From: Bacillota bacterium
GTDB lineage: Bacteria; Bacillota; Clostridia; Christensenellales; SZUA-584
NCBI GenBank assembly: GCA_023460085.1
Contig: JAEWRI010000023.1
Location: 62,001 to 126,000 of the forward strand
Length of the DNA: 64,000 nt
Direction: 5' to 3'
The position numbers were made by a program, and so were the translations under genes. This document shows, one piece after another, positions 49,781 to 58,794 of the stretch. Positions within the stretch are counted from its first letter, which is position 1; the number at the start of each line of letters is the position of its first letter. The notes below the pieces were generated by a model. It was not told the origin of the DNA. It saw only the letters and a program-made list of their open reading frames with translations, and did not search any database.

Positions 49781-51548
49781 TGTCGATCTCCCCTTCCTCG
49801 TAGAGCGCGCTCATCTGCTGCTCCAGCTTGGCGTCGATTTCGGCAAAGCGGTGCGCCATGTCCTTTTCCTCCACGTACTTTGCGCGGCCGATGTCCTCCC
49901 GGACGGACAGCGCCGATACCTTGGAAAACTCCGCGCCGGCGTCCAGCGCCTTCTGGCCCAGCTCGCCCCACTTCAGTATCAGCTTCAGCATCCCAAACTG
50001 CTTCTGCATCGAGGTATACGTATCCGTCTCGTGGAACGCGTTCTGGTGCAGATAGTCCTCGCGGATGGAACGCGCCGTCTCCAGCTTCAGTCTGTCCTTC
50101 AGCGACAATGCGTCCACGCCGACCAGACGCACGATTTCTTCGAGCTCGGCTTCTTCCTGCAGCAGCTGCATGGTCTTTTTGCGCAGCTCCATCCACTCGG
50201 GCGAAACGTTGCCGTCGAACCATTCCGACAGACGATCCACATACAGCGAATAGCTGGTCAGCCAGTCGATGGCCGGGAAATGCCGCTTGTACGCGAGCGA
50301 AGCCGACAGCCCCCAGAACACCTTGACGATGCGCAACGTCGCCTGCGAAACCGGCTCCGAAATATCGCCGCCCGGCGGGGAAACCGCGCCGATGGCCGTA
50401 ATCGCGCCGATGCGCCCGTCTCTGCCCAGCGCCTTCACCATGCCCGCGCGCTCGTAGAACTGCGCCAGGCGCGACGACAGATACGCGGGATAGCCTTCGT
50501 CGCCCGGCATCTCTTCCAGACGGCCCGACATCTCGCGCAGCGCTTCCGCCCAGCGCGAGGTGGAGTCCGCCATGATGGCGACTTTATAGCCCATGTCGCG
50601 GAAGTACTCCGCGATCGTAATGCCTGTGTATATGGAAGCCTCGCGCGCCGCCACCGGCATGTCGCTGGTGTTGGCGATGAGCACCGTCCGCTTCATCAGC
50701 GGTTCGCCGCTGCGCGGGTCTTTCAGCTCCGGGAACTCCATCAGCACGTCGGTCATCTCGTTGCCGCGTTCGCCGCAGCCCACGTACACGATGATGTCGG
50801 CGTCCGCCCACTTCGCGAGCTGGTGCTGCACCACCGTCTTGCCGCTGCCGAAAGGACCCGGCACCGCGGCCACGCCGCCCTTGGCCACCGGGAACAGGGT
50901 GTCGATGACGCGCTGCCCTGTGATCATGGGCTCCGTCGGGGCCATCTTCTCGCCGTAGGGCCTGCCTCGCCGCACCGGCCAGCGCTGCAGCATCGAAAGC
51001 TCCTTCACCTCGCCCGAGGCGGTCTTCAGCTTCGCAACGATATCGTCGATGGTATATTCGCCGTCCGCGATAGACTCCACCGTACCGGAAACGCCCGGCG
51101 GCACCATGATGTAGTGCGTTACGAGCGTGGTCTCCTGCACGCTGCCGAGGTAGTCGCCCGCCGTGACGGCGTCGCCCTTCTTCGCGATGGGCTGGAATTT
51201 CCACTTCTTCTCGTGATCCAGCGGCGCGATCGCCACGCCGCGGTGAATTCTGTCCCCCGCCGTTTCACGAATCTTGTCCAGCGGGCGCTGAATGCCGTCG
51301 AATATGGACTCCACAAGGCCCGGCCCCAGCTCTACCGAAAGCGGGCTGCCCGTGGGAAATACCGGTTCCCCGGGCCCCAGGCCGCTGGTCTCCTCATATA
51401 CCTGTATGGACGCCATGTCCCCGCGCAGCTCGATGATCTCGCCTATCAGCTTCTCGTTGCTGACGCGCACGACGTCGTACATCTCGCTCTGGCCGAGGCC
51501 GTCCGCCACAATCAGCGGGCCGGAAACCTTGACTATTCTGCCTTCCAT
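49773..51548 (-). CDS. ntpA: V-type ATPase catalytic subunit A
   Basis: A 591-residue catalytic subunit that hydrolyses or makes ATP. Walker A GPFGSGKT is at 231-238, followed by VVQHQLAKWADADIIVYVGCGERGNEM; the family non-homologous insertion (about 110-200, WPVRRGRPYGEK) is present; SSRWAEALREMSGRLEEMPGDEGYPAYL lies around 330. GGAAGGG precedes ATG 51548. A 66-base gap separates it from subunit F upstream. Confidence 0.96.
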   Translation of the reverse strand: MEGRIVKVSGPLIVADGLGQSEMYDVVRVSNEKLIGEIIELRGDMASIQVYEETSGLGPGEPVFPTGSPLSVELGPGLVESIFDGIQRPLDKIRETAGDRIHRGVAIAPLDHEKKWKFQPIAKKGDAVTAGDYLGSVQETTLVTHYIMVPPGVSGTVESIADGEYTIDDIVAKLKTASGEVKELSMLQRWPVRRGRPYGEKMAPTEPMITGQRVIDTLFPVAKGGVAAVPGPFGSGKTVVQHQLAKWADADIIVYVGCGERGNEMTDVLMEFPELKDPRSGEPLMKRTVLIANTSDMPVAAREASIYTGITIAEYFRDMGYKVAIMADSTSRWAEALREMSGRLEEMPGDEGYPAYLSSRLAQFYERAGMVKALGRDGRIGAITAIGAVSPPGGDISEPVSQATLRIVKVFWGLSASLAYKRHFPAIDWLTSYSLYVDRLSEWFDGNVSPEWMELRKKTMQLLQEEAELEEIVRLVGVDALSLKDRLKLETARSIREDYLHQNAFHETDTYTSMQKQFGMLKLILKWGELGQKALDAGAEFSKVSALSVREDIGRAKYVEEKDMAHRFAEIDAKLEQQMSALYEEGEIDIA

Positions 51549-51614
51549 ATGCTCTGATCCCTTCCTGGTCCGCCGCCGGGAACCGCGCCCGCGCGGACTG
51601 CATGTTTGCCAGTC

Positions 51615-51941
51615 TTACTTTATATTCTCGTCCCTGAATATCACGTCCGAGCCGATCGCTTTCTCCACGTTGGCGCGGATGCCCTTCATTCCAAAGCCCG
51701 TCGAACCGCGGTTTCCCGGTATCGGGATGATCGCGGGGAACGGCTGCGTCTTGAAGCGGTCTATGGTCTCCGCCGCAGCTTCCGCCGCCTGCTCCGTAAC
51801 AAAGAGTATGGCGTACCCCTCGCCCGACAGCCGGAAGATCTCCCGCGAGACCTCCGCACCCGTGGCGGGATATACATCTATACCCAGTGAGCGAAAGCCC
51901 AGTATGCTGTCCATATCCCCGATGACGCCTATCTTGTTCAT
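51615..51941 (-). CDS. ntpG: V-type ATPase subunit F
   Basis: A 108-residue central-stalk regulator subunit with the family N-terminus KIGVIGDMDSILGFRSLGIDVYP and ending KAIGSDVIF. It binds subunit D in the rotor; it corresponds to NtpG of E. hirae. Between subunits C (11 bases) and A. Confidence 0.92.
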   Translation of the reverse strand: MNKIGVIGDMDSILGFRSLGIDVYPATGAEVSREIFRLSGEGYAILFVTEQAAEAAAETIDRFKTQPFPAIIPIPGNRGSTGFGMKGIRANVEKAIGSDVIFRDENIK

Positions 51942-51952
51942 TGTCTCCCTCG

Positions 51953-52948
51953 CTAATACAACTCTTTCAGCCGCGCCGTCACGGTCTCATCGCTGATGCC
52001 GCCCAGCTTGGCGGTCATCACCAGACGCACCGCCTCGGCTTCACGCTGCCGCGCGATATAATAGCCCATCAACGGTCCGACGCCAAACATGTCGTCGCGC
52101 GCCTTCTCCAGCATCGCCAGCAAATAATCGTCGCGCGCCTTCTCCAGCATGTAGAGGCTGCCCGTTTTCTGGTACTCGGCAAAGGCGTCCGCCAAGGCAT
52201 AGCGGTACTCCCGCGGCAGCGCCGCAGCCATCACGCCTTCGTCCGGAACATCAAACGCCTTGGCGAAAACGCACCGCTCCACCGTGCCGCCTTTGACGAA
52301 CACGCGCTCGAACGTCTCCTTGCCGTAACCGGCGGCGCGCACGCGCATCAGCGCGATGAAGTTCGTCAGATCGAAATAAGCCTCAAAGTATTCCGTTACG
52401 AGCGGGTCCTTCAGCTCTGCCAGCAGGTTGCGGATCTCTTTGGCGTAGGCCCTGTCTAGCGCGAGCCCGACGATGGAGGCGTCCGCCGCCGCCGCAAACC
52501 TGCGGTCGATATAGTGCAAACCCGCCGTCATGGTTTCCGGCAAATCGCGGTAGCTGTTCTCGCTGATCGCGCGCCGCAGCGTCTCCACCGGAATGCTGCC
52601 CGGCGTAAGCGGCACACTGTCCAGCGGCTTGTCCTGCATCAGCAGCTTCACCAGCACCTTCATGTTGCCGAAGTCCCGCCCGCCGCGCATGATTTTCGTA
52701 AACGTATCGCTGGGGGATACGGCAATAAGCAGCGCATCGGCATCCGCCAGCTCCTTGTCTATCAGCTGCTCCACCGATGCGCCCGCGGGCGACGGCTGTC
52801 CGTAGCCCAACTCGCCCAGCGCGCGCAGCGCGGCGTCGTAATCCTTCGCCTCGATGATGCGCGCAATCTTTTCCTTGGTTATCAGCCTGCCCTCCAGCGC
52901 CTTGACGCGTGCCGAGGCGAAAGGGAAGCTGCTCATGGTTTGCGACAT
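51953..52948 (-). CDS. ntpC: V-type ATPase subunit C
   Basis: A 331-residue socket subunit (bacterial C, eukaryotic d) joining the rotor shaft to the membrane ring: FASARVKALEGRLITKEKIARIIEAKDY near the start and PLMGYYIARQREAEAVRLVMTAK near residues 290-312 are typical. A Met at residue 5 (MSSFPFASARV) is an equally good start. It follows subunit E by 17 bases. Confidence 0.93.
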   Translation of the reverse strand: MSQTMSSFPFASARVKALEGRLITKEKIARIIEAKDYDAALRALGELGYGQPSPAGASVEQLIDKELADADALLIAVSPSDTFTKIMRGGRDFGNMKVLVKLLMQDKPLDSVPLTPGSIPVETLRRAISENSYRDLPETMTAGLHYIDRRFAAAADASIVGLALDRAYAKEIRNLLAELKDPLVTEYFEAYFDLTNFIALMRVRAAGYGKETFERVFVKGGTVERCVFAKAFDVPDEGVMAAALPREYRYALADAFAEYQKTGSLYMLEKARDDYLLAMLEKARDDMFGVGPLMGYYIARQREAEAVRLVMTAKLGGISDETVTARLKELY

Positions 52949-52965
52949 ATCTCACCCGTCATCCG

Positions 52966-53571
52966 TTAATCAAACAGTAGCTTCGCGACATCCGTTTCAG
53001 AATCATGCCACGCTTCATTCAGCTGCGCCTCCAGCGACATATTGACCTCCATGCCGCCCTCCACGTAGATGAAACCGCCCTTCATATCGCGCCGTTCGAG
53101 CATCAAGGTTACTGCCCCCTGGCCCGCGGTCTTTTTCAGCTCCGCGTTGACATCCTTTAAGAACGCTTCGTTCAGCCGCGTCTCCGCTTTGCCCACGATG
53201 ATGCCGCCCGTGCCCGACGCGGCGCACTCCAGCAGCTTTCGCTTCATCAGCACCAGATAAGCCGCATCGGTAAGGCCGCAAAGCATTTCCATCGCCAGGT
53301 CTTTGGCCTTGCCCATGGCTTCCTGCTTGGCCGCCAGCGTCTGCTTGCGATACTCCAAATCGTAAACGGCCGTCATGCGGCGCTCGTTCTCGCGGATCGC
53401 CTCTGCGGAGTCGCGTTCAATCTGCGCGGCGGCGGCTTCGATATCACGCTCCGCTGCCTCTCGCAGGGCACGCTTCTTATCCTCCGCATCCTGCCAATAC
53501 CGCTCGGCGTCGTGCTGCGCGTCGCCCGCTATCTTCTCGATGAGTTTTTCCACTCCGGCCAAAGCTATCAC
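52966..53571 (-). CDS. ntpE: V-type ATPase subunit E
   Basis: A 201-residue peripheral-stalk subunit: a long charged helix (residues about 10-105, IEKIAGDAQHDAERYWQDAEDKKRALREA) and a C-terminal globular part with GGIIVGKAETRLNEAF and FIYVEGGMEVNMSLEAQL. Overlaps the subunit K stop by four bases. It pairs with the small G/H subunit to make the stator. Confidence 0.92.
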   Translation of the reverse strand: MIALAGVEKLIEKIAGDAQHDAERYWQDAEDKKRALREAAERDIEAAAAQIERDSAEAIRENERRMTAVYDLEYRKQTLAAKQEAMGKAKDLAMEMLCGLTDAAYLVLMKRKLLECAASGTGGIIVGKAETRLNEAFLKDVNAELKKTAGQGAVTLMLERRDMKGGFIYVEGGMEVNMSLEAQLNEAWHDSETDVAKLLFD

Positions 53572-54068
53572 CCTTTGAAGGCGTTGCCGCTCAGCAGCAC
53601 CGTCAGCATGGATACCAGCAGCGCCAGCACCGCGTAGGTTTCCACCATGATTGCCATGGTGATGGCCTTACCGGACTCTTCCGGCTTTTTGCCCAGAAGG
53701 CCGATACCAGAGACCGCCGTCTTACCCTGCGCTATCGCGGAAGAGTAGCCGACGAACGCGATGGGCAGCGAGCCCATGAAGTATACCAACCCCTGCGAAA
53801 CCGAAATGGGGGTGTCCAGCGGCGAAATGACACCGTTGTTGAGCAGTATCAAAAACGCCACGAGCAGCCCGTAGATGCCCTGCGTGCCGGGAAGCGCCTG
53901 CAGCACGAGCGCACGTCCGAACAATTCCGGATTTTCCGATACGATGCCCGCGGAAGCCTGTCCCGCCATGCCTACGCCCTTTGCCGATCCGATGCCCGCC
54001 AGCGTGGCCGCCAGCGCCGCACCAATCGTTGAAATCACCAATCCCAGATAACCGTCGAAAATCTCCAT
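53568..54068 (-). CDS. ntpK: V-type ATPase proteolipid subunit K, Na+-type residues
   Basis: A 166-residue four-helix membrane rotor subunit. The ion-site residues known from E. hirae NtpK are all here: L59, T62 and Q63 in LPGTQGIYG, Q114 in AIAQGK, and the ion-carrying E143 in MVETYA. The first hairpin carries Gln where a single-hairpin proteolipid would have its Glu, the standard duplicated arrangement. The set matches the Na+-binding pocket, so Na+ coupling is likely, though sequence alone does not exclude H+. AAAGGAG lies before the ATG. Confidence 0.95.
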   Translation of the reverse strand: MEIFDGYLGLVISTIGAALAATLAGIGSAKGVGMAGQASAGIVSENPELFGRALVLQALPGTQGIYGLLVAFLILLNNGVISPLDTPISVSQGLVYFMGSLPIAFVGYSSAIAQGKTAVSGIGLLGKKPEESGKAITMAIMVETYAVLALLVSMLTVLLSGNAFKG

Positions 54069-54124
54069 ATCAAACTCCTTTTGTATATCATCCGACCATC
54101 TTTATTTGTTCTTCAGGCAGTGGG

Positions 54125-56020
54125 CTAATCCTCCAGCCTGTAGTTCCTCGTATGTATCCCCAGCGGCGCAAACAGACGCCCGCCGGCTTCGTAAAACTTG
54201 GAGTAAAACTCGATATACTGCAGCCTCGCGGTGTGTACAAAAGCGCCGAGCGTATTGATGGCGATGTTGAACACGTGCCCGATGGTCATGACGATGGCGC
54301 CCGCGATGTAACCCGCAACGCTGCCGAAGAACAGCCCGGCAATGGTGTTGAATACCATCGCGATGACCGACGTCGCCAGACCCATCGCGAAAATACGCGC
54401 ATACGAGAGCACATCGCTCAGGTATCCTGTCACGCCATACAGCCCGCCCAGCCAGCCGACGATGGCTTTGAGCGGATTTTTCTTCTGGCGCAGCTGTGCG
54501 ACCAGCAGCATCACCACGCCCGCCAGTATCAGCCAGGTGCCGATGGTCCCCATAATGCCGCCCAGCAGCAGCAGCACCGCGCCGATGATCACAAACATCC
54601 ACGACATACTGCCGAAAATGCCGTCCCATAGCTGACCGCTCTTGATGCTGGCGTACACGCCCATACCCAGCCCGAACAGCAGATGCACCACGCCTATCCC
54701 GAGGCACAGCATCAGCATCTCCATCGCGTCGTCCAGCGGGCTCAGCACCGCGGGTATGCCCGGTATGCTGAATATCGTGCCAAAGAAGAGGCCCCAGAGT
54801 GCCGTCGAAATGCCGCAGATCATCAGCACGGTCGTAATCTGGCGGAACATGCCGGTGGGCTTTTTCAGCCGCAGCACCAGATACGCGCCCAGCGTCAGTA
54901 TGATGCCATACGCGAAATCGCCTATCATTGCCCCGAATATAAAGAAGTAGAATATCGACATCACGAAGTTGGGGTCCACCCCTTTGGACGACGGTGCCGA
55001 ATACAGGTTGGTCACCGCCTCGAAGGGCGTGACGAGCCGTTTGTTTGCCGCCACCGTAGGCGGCAGCTCGTCCTCCGCGGGCTCGCTGAAGGTGATATAG
55101 GCCTCGGGCGCGGCATCCCTCAGCGCCTTCTCGATGGCGTCCTGATGCTCCGCGATGATCCAGCCTCTCAGCATGAAAGCCGCGTCCGTTTCCCCCAGCT
55201 TTTCGATGCTGCGCTCCCGCTCGATTTCGTTGGCGAGATAATCCTCCGCCGCCTGCAGCGTCAGCTTGTCCTCCACGAACTTCTTGGCCTTCTCCTCGTG
55301 CTCCGCCGCTTCGCTGTCGATGGCCTCGCATTCGCCGTGGAAGTCGTAGATGAGATCCTTCGGCGTACCGTACAGATCCTTGGTATAGGCTTCCGAAAAG
55401 CCGATGTACTTGAGCTCCCCCGTCAGCTTTTCCGCAATCTCCAGCGGCATCACGACGTATACCGCCATGCGGGCCTTGCTGACCATCTCGAAGTACGCCT
55501 GATCCGCATAGGTTTCCGCGATCTGCTCGTACTTCTCCGCCGCCGATCCCGGAATGGTGCCCAGCAGCGACGTGGTGTACCGGCCTGTGCCCACGCTTTC
55601 GAGCGGGGCGTCAAATGCCTCGAAGGGTTCCAGCTGCGCGATGCGCGACGCCAGCCGCTGTCTGCGGCTCTTGAGCGCGTTCATCTCCTCGGAGAATTGC
55701 TGTATGCGCCCTACCGCCGCGTCCGCCTCGGCCAGACGCTCGCTGACTTTTTTGAGCTCGCTCCGCGATATCGCGGGCTTGGCCGTCAGAAAGCCGGTTT
55801 TGGTTTCGTCGTATTTTTTGATAAGCGAAAGCGACGCCTGAACATCGGCCAGCCGATCTTCCAACGCGGACAGCCCTTCCGGCGCGCGCGCGGCACGCAG
55901 CTCCTCCTCGCCCGTGGGCGTCAGCTCTACCGCGCCCATGTCCTGCAGCGTTCTCATCACAACCGCCCTGGAGGAGGCGTGCGCGATGAGCGTCAGTTTT
56001 TTCATCTGCAACAGCGCCAT
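54125..56020 (-). CDS. ntpI: V-type ATPase subunit I
   Basis: A 631-residue stator membrane subunit (eukaryotic a). The cytoplasmic N-terminal half (1-320) includes MKKLTLIAHASSRAVVMRTLQDMGAVEL and coiled coils; the C-terminal half has about seven or eight helices with NFVMSIFYFFIFGAMIGDFAYG (from about 353), SYARIFAMGLATSVIAM and GHVFNIAINTLGAFVHTARLQYIEF, the part that contacts the K ring. One base separates it from the small G/H subunit upstream. 56 bases to subunit K. Confidence 0.95.
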   Translation of the reverse strand: MALLQMKKLTLIAHASSRAVVMRTLQDMGAVELTPTGEEELRAARAPEGLSALEDRLADVQASLSLIKKYDETKTGFLTAKPAISRSELKKVSERLAEADAAVGRIQQFSEEMNALKSRRQRLASRIAQLEPFEAFDAPLESVGTGRYTTSLLGTIPGSAAEKYEQIAETYADQAYFEMVSKARMAVYVVMPLEIAEKLTGELKYIGFSEAYTKDLYGTPKDLIYDFHGECEAIDSEAAEHEEKAKKFVEDKLTLQAAEDYLANEIERERSIEKLGETDAAFMLRGWIIAEHQDAIEKALRDAAPEAYITFSEPAEDELPPTVAANKRLVTPFEAVTNLYSAPSSKGVDPNFVMSIFYFFIFGAMIGDFAYGIILTLGAYLVLRLKKPTGMFRQITTVLMICGISTALWGLFFGTIFSIPGIPAVLSPLDDAMEMLMLCLGIGVVHLLFGLGMGVYASIKSGQLWDGIFGSMSWMFVIIGAVLLLLGGIMGTIGTWLILAGVVMLLVAQLRQKKNPLKAIVGWLGGLYGVTGYLSDVLSYARIFAMGLATSVIAMVFNTIAGLFFGSVAGYIAGAIVMTIGHVFNIAINTLGAFVHTARLQYIEFYSKFYEAGGRLFAPLGIHTRNYRLED

Positions 56021-56021
56021 G

Positions 56022-56330
56022 TTACTGCAATATCCTCTCCAAAACCGCTTTCGCGGCGCGCTTGAGGCGATCTTCGCCGCCGCTCAGTGCGTCCAGCTTC
56101 GCCAGCCGCTCCGCCTGCCGCTCTTCCAGCCTGCCCTGAGACGCCTGCTGCGCCTCGGCAACCGCCTTCGCCATATCCGCCTTGGCCTTCCCGATACGCT
56201 GCTCGCGGTATGCCGCGTTCTCCTGCTCCGCCAGTTTGACAGCCTCTCTGGCCGAAGCCAGCGCAACGCGGCGCGTTTCCAGTGCCGCTTCCTCCGCTGT
56301 TCTTACCTGTTCGAGTACTTCCAGCGCCAT
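56022..56330 (-). CDS. V-type ATPase subunit G/H (peripheral stalk, NtpF-like)
   Basis: A 102-residue, almost wholly helical Ala/Glu/Arg-rich protein (MALEVLEQVRTAEEAALETRRVAL, then repeats of charged heptads). Such a gene in front of subunit I encodes the stalk partner of subunit E (NtpF in E. hirae). First ATPase gene, 12 bases after upp, with no visible promoter or terminator between. Confidence 0.85.
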   Translation of the reverse strand: MALEVLEQVRTAEEAALETRRVALASAREAVKLAEQENAAYREQRIGKAKADMAKAVAEAQQASQGRLEERQAERLAKLDALSGGEDRLKRAAKAVLERILQ

Positions 56331-56342
56331 ATCCGTTCCTCT

Positions 56343-56972
56343 CTATTTGGTTCCAAAAAGCCTGTCGCCCGCGTCACCAAGACCCGGAACGATGTAGCCG
56401 TGATCGTTGAGCCGCTCGTCCACCGCCCCCACGAAAACATCCACGTCGGGGTGTGCCTTCTGCACCGCGGCAATGCCCTCCGGCGCGGCAATCAGGCAGA
56501 CAAATTTGATGTTCTTCACGCCGCGCTCCTTGATGAGCGTAATGGCGTCGCACGCGCTGCCGCCCGTCGCCAGCATGGGATCGACGATGATGAGATCGCG
56601 CTCGGTCGCGTCCGCGGGCAGCTTACAGTAGTATTCCACCGGCAGCAGCGTCTCGGGATCGCGGTAAAGGCCGATATGCCCCACCTTTGCCGCGGGAACG
56701 AGCTGCAGTATGCCGTCCACCATGCCGAGTCCCGCGCGCAGTATGGGCACAACGCCCAGCGTCTTGCCCGAAATCACCTTGGTTTTGGCCTTGGCAACCG
56801 GGGTCTCTATTTCCACTTCCTTCAGCGGAAGGTCTCGCGTTACTTCATATGCCATCAGCATCGCAATCTCCGCCACAAGCTCCCGAAAATCCTTCGTGCC
56901 CGTCTGCTTGTCCCGTATCAGCGATATCTTATGCTGTATCAGCGGGTGATCCATTACGACCAGTCTTCCCAT
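56343..56972 (-). CDS. upp: Uracil phosphoribosyltransferase
   Basis: A 209-residue salvage enzyme making UMP from uracil and PRPP. VMDHPLIQHKISLIRDKQTGTKDFREL near the N-terminus, PILRAGLGMVDG (about 78-89), the PRPP loop DPMLATGGSA (about 131-140) and the C-terminal YIVPGLGDAGDRLFGT are characteristic. 37 bases after rpiB and 12 bases before the V-ATPase genes, same strand. Confidence 0.96.
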   Translation of the reverse strand: MGRLVVMDHPLIQHKISLIRDKQTGTKDFRELVAEIAMLMAYEVTRDLPLKEVEIETPVAKAKTKVISGKTLGVVPILRAGLGMVDGILQLVPAAKVGHIGLYRDPETLLPVEYYCKLPADATERDLIIVDPMLATGGSACDAITLIKERGVKNIKFVCLIAAPEGIAAVQKAHPDVDVFVGAVDERLNDHGYIVPGLGDAGDRLFGTK

Positions 56973-57009
56973 TTTTCCCCTCCATCATTTATAAAAATAG
57001 GAAGACAGA

Positions 57010-57453
57010 TCACCTGTCCTCCAACTTCATGATCTTCTCCACGCGGTTTGCATGGCGCGCTTCCCCGGAGAAGGGTGTGGACAAAAACGCGTCCACAATC
57101 TCCAGCGCAAGGCCCGGACCGACCACGCGGCCTCCCAGCGCCAGTATCTGCGCGTCGTTGTGCAGCCGTGCCATCTTCGCCGAAAACACATCGCCGCACA
57201 GTGCGCAGCGGATTCCCCGTATCTTGTTGGCCGAAATCGAGATGCCGATGCCCGTGCCGCAAATCAATATGCCCAGATCGGCGTCTCCGGCAAGCACCGC
57301 TTCGCAGACCGGAACCGCGTTATCCGGATAATCGCTCGCGCACGTGTCATAGACGCCGCAATCTTTCAGCGTATAACCGCTTTTCTGAAGGTGTGTGATG
57401 ATCGCGCTCTTCAGTTCAAAACCGCCATGATCGCTTCCCAATGCTATCGTCAT
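57010..57453 (-). CDS. rpiB: Ribose-5-phosphate isomerase B
   Basis: A 147-residue isomerase interconverting ribose-5-phosphate and ribulose-5-phosphate. GSDHGGFELK (residues 6-15), DYPDNAVPVCEAV, and GILICGTGIGISISANKIRGIRCALC carrying the active-site Cys are typical. ATG 57453 (MTIALGSDHGG) is preceded by GGAGG at a long spacing of 11; a longer frame to 57501 has no homology. First gene of the rpiB-upp-V-ATPase run. Confidence 0.95.
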   Translation of the reverse strand: MTIALGSDHGGFELKSAIITHLQKSGYTLKDCGVYDTCASDYPDNAVPVCEAVLAGDADLGILICGTGIGISISANKIRGIRCALCGDVFSAKMARLHNDAQILALGGRVVGPGLALEIVDAFLSTPFSGEARHANRVEKIMKLEDR

Positions 57454-57503
57454 GCTGTAAATATCCTCCGTCGTTTCGGCGAGCACCGTGGCTGCCAGCA
57501 CTC

Positions 57504-57509
57504 ATTATA
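57504..57509 (-). promoter_or_regulatory. Candidate -10 for the rpiB-upp-V-ATPase run
   Basis: TATAAT on the minus strand, 50 bases before the rpiB start; no good -35 is seen at 16-18 bases, so it may be activator dependent or not used. Confidence 0.4.
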
Positions 57510-57596
57510 ACCTATAAGGGTATGTATTTGGAATACCTTATTTTCAGGAAGCGTGAACGAAATTTCGCGGCGGCGCGAAAAAGGTGCGCCGGACAA

Positions 57597-57625
57597 TTGT
57601 CACGCCCCCCGCGCTGTGTTAGGAT
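57597..57625 (+). promoter_or_regulatory. Promoter of the M29 aminopeptidase
   Basis: TTGTCA (57597-57602), 17 bases, TAGGAT (57620-57625), 33 bases before the start. A TTTCGCG-GCGG-CGCGAAA hairpin (57563-57580) lies just upstream. Confidence 0.65.
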
Positions 57626-57658
57626 ATCCTTTATAAAGCGGCGAAAGAGGAATAAAAA

Positions 57659-58762
57659 ATGCGCGATCAAAGACTGCAACAGCTGGCGAAAACCCTGCTG
57701 GAGCACAGCCTCCACGTGGAAAAAGGCGAAAAGCTGCTGATAGAAACCACCGTGGCCGCGAAACCCCTGGTTCAGGAGATCATCGCGCTGGCGTACGAAA
57801 AAGGCCTGCTGCCTTTTGTGAGGCTTTCCGACGAGGAAGTGCGGCACTGGCTGCTGAAGGGCTCCGACGAAGAGCGGCAGCGCATCGAAGCGTCCTGGGA
57901 TATCCAGGCGATGACCGACGCCGACGCGTACATCCAGATCACCGCGGAGCAAAACGACGCGGAGTCCATCAGCATCCGCCCCGACATCATGCAGATGCGC
58001 GCGCGCATCCGCAAGCCGTGGTCGGATCTCGTGCTCAACCACCGCAAATGGGTGCTAATAAACTGGCCGACCGTCGGGCAGGCGCAAAAGGCACGCATGC
58101 CGTATTCGGATTTCTGCGACTTCATCATCGACACGAGCTGCGTGGATTACGCCGCGATGGGCCGCCGCATGCAGCCGCTGTGCGCGCTGATGGCGAAAAC
58201 CGACGCCGTACACATCAAGGGACCGGGAACCGATCTGCGCTTCTCCATCAAGGGCATACCCATCGTGCCGTGCGCGGGGGAAAACAACATCCCGGACGGC
58301 GAGGTATTCACCGCGCCCGTGAAGGACTCCGTGGAGGGCACGCTCACCTACAACACGCCCAGCCCGTACCACGGCAAGGTCTACAACAAGGTCAGCCTGG
58401 AGTTCAGCAAGGGCCGCATCGTGCGCGCCTCGGCAGAGCAGGACTCGCAGGCGCTGAACGCCATATTCGATACCGACGAGGGTGCGCGCTACGTGGGTGA
58501 ATTCGCGCTGGGCGTCAACCCGCGCATCACCCGCGCATTCTGCAACACGCTCTTCGATGAGAAAATCATGGGCTCATTCCACTTCACGCCGGGCATGGCG
58601 TATGAGAACGACGCCGACAACGGCAACCGCAGCGCCATCCACTGGGATATGGTCTGCATCCAGACCCCCGAAATGGGCGGCGGCGAAATCTGGTTCGACG
58701 ACGTGCTCATCCGCAAGGATGGTTTGTTCGTGTTGGAGGAATTGAAACCGCTGAACCCGTAA
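57659..58762 (+). CDS. M29 family aminopeptidase
   Basis: A 367-residue cytoplasmic metallo-aminopeptidase of the AmpS/PepS (M29) family, slightly shorter than the usual 400-410. Metal-site landmarks are VHIKGPGTDLRFS (about 182-194), NIPDGEVFTAPVKDSVEG with Glu (about 210-228), and the late GMAYENDADNGNRSAIHWDMV (about 319-340). GCGAAAGAGG precedes the ATG. Monocistronic and divergent from rpiB. Confidence 0.93.
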   Translation: MRDQRLQQLAKTLLEHSLHVEKGEKLLIETTVAAKPLVQEIIALAYEKGLLPFVRLSDEEVRHWLLKGSDEERQRIEASWDIQAMTDADAYIQITAEQNDAESISIRPDIMQMRARIRKPWSDLVLNHRKWVLINWPTVGQAQKARMPYSDFCDFIIDTSCVDYAAMGRRMQPLCALMAKTDAVHIKGPGTDLRFSIKGIPIVPCAGENNIPDGEVFTAPVKDSVEGTLTYNTPSPYHGKVYNKVSLEFSKGRIVRASAEQDSQALNAIFDTDEGARYVGEFALGVNPRITRAFCNTLFDEKIMGSFHFTPGMAYENDADNGNRSAIHWDMVCIQTPEMGGGEIWFDDVLIRKDGLFVLEELKPLNP

Positions 58763-58794
58763 ATCTGGGTATCTGCAAGATTGCATTTCCGGAT

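Noticed and set aside
47762..50326. 854-codon open frame on the plus strand across V-ATPase D, B and A
   Set aside because: It runs antisense through three real genes and the operon terminator and has an Arg/His/Leu-rich composition typical of shadows.
49761..51557. 598-codon plus-strand frame opposite V-ATPase subunit A
   Set aside because: Exact antisense of a well-supported gene with no domain signature.
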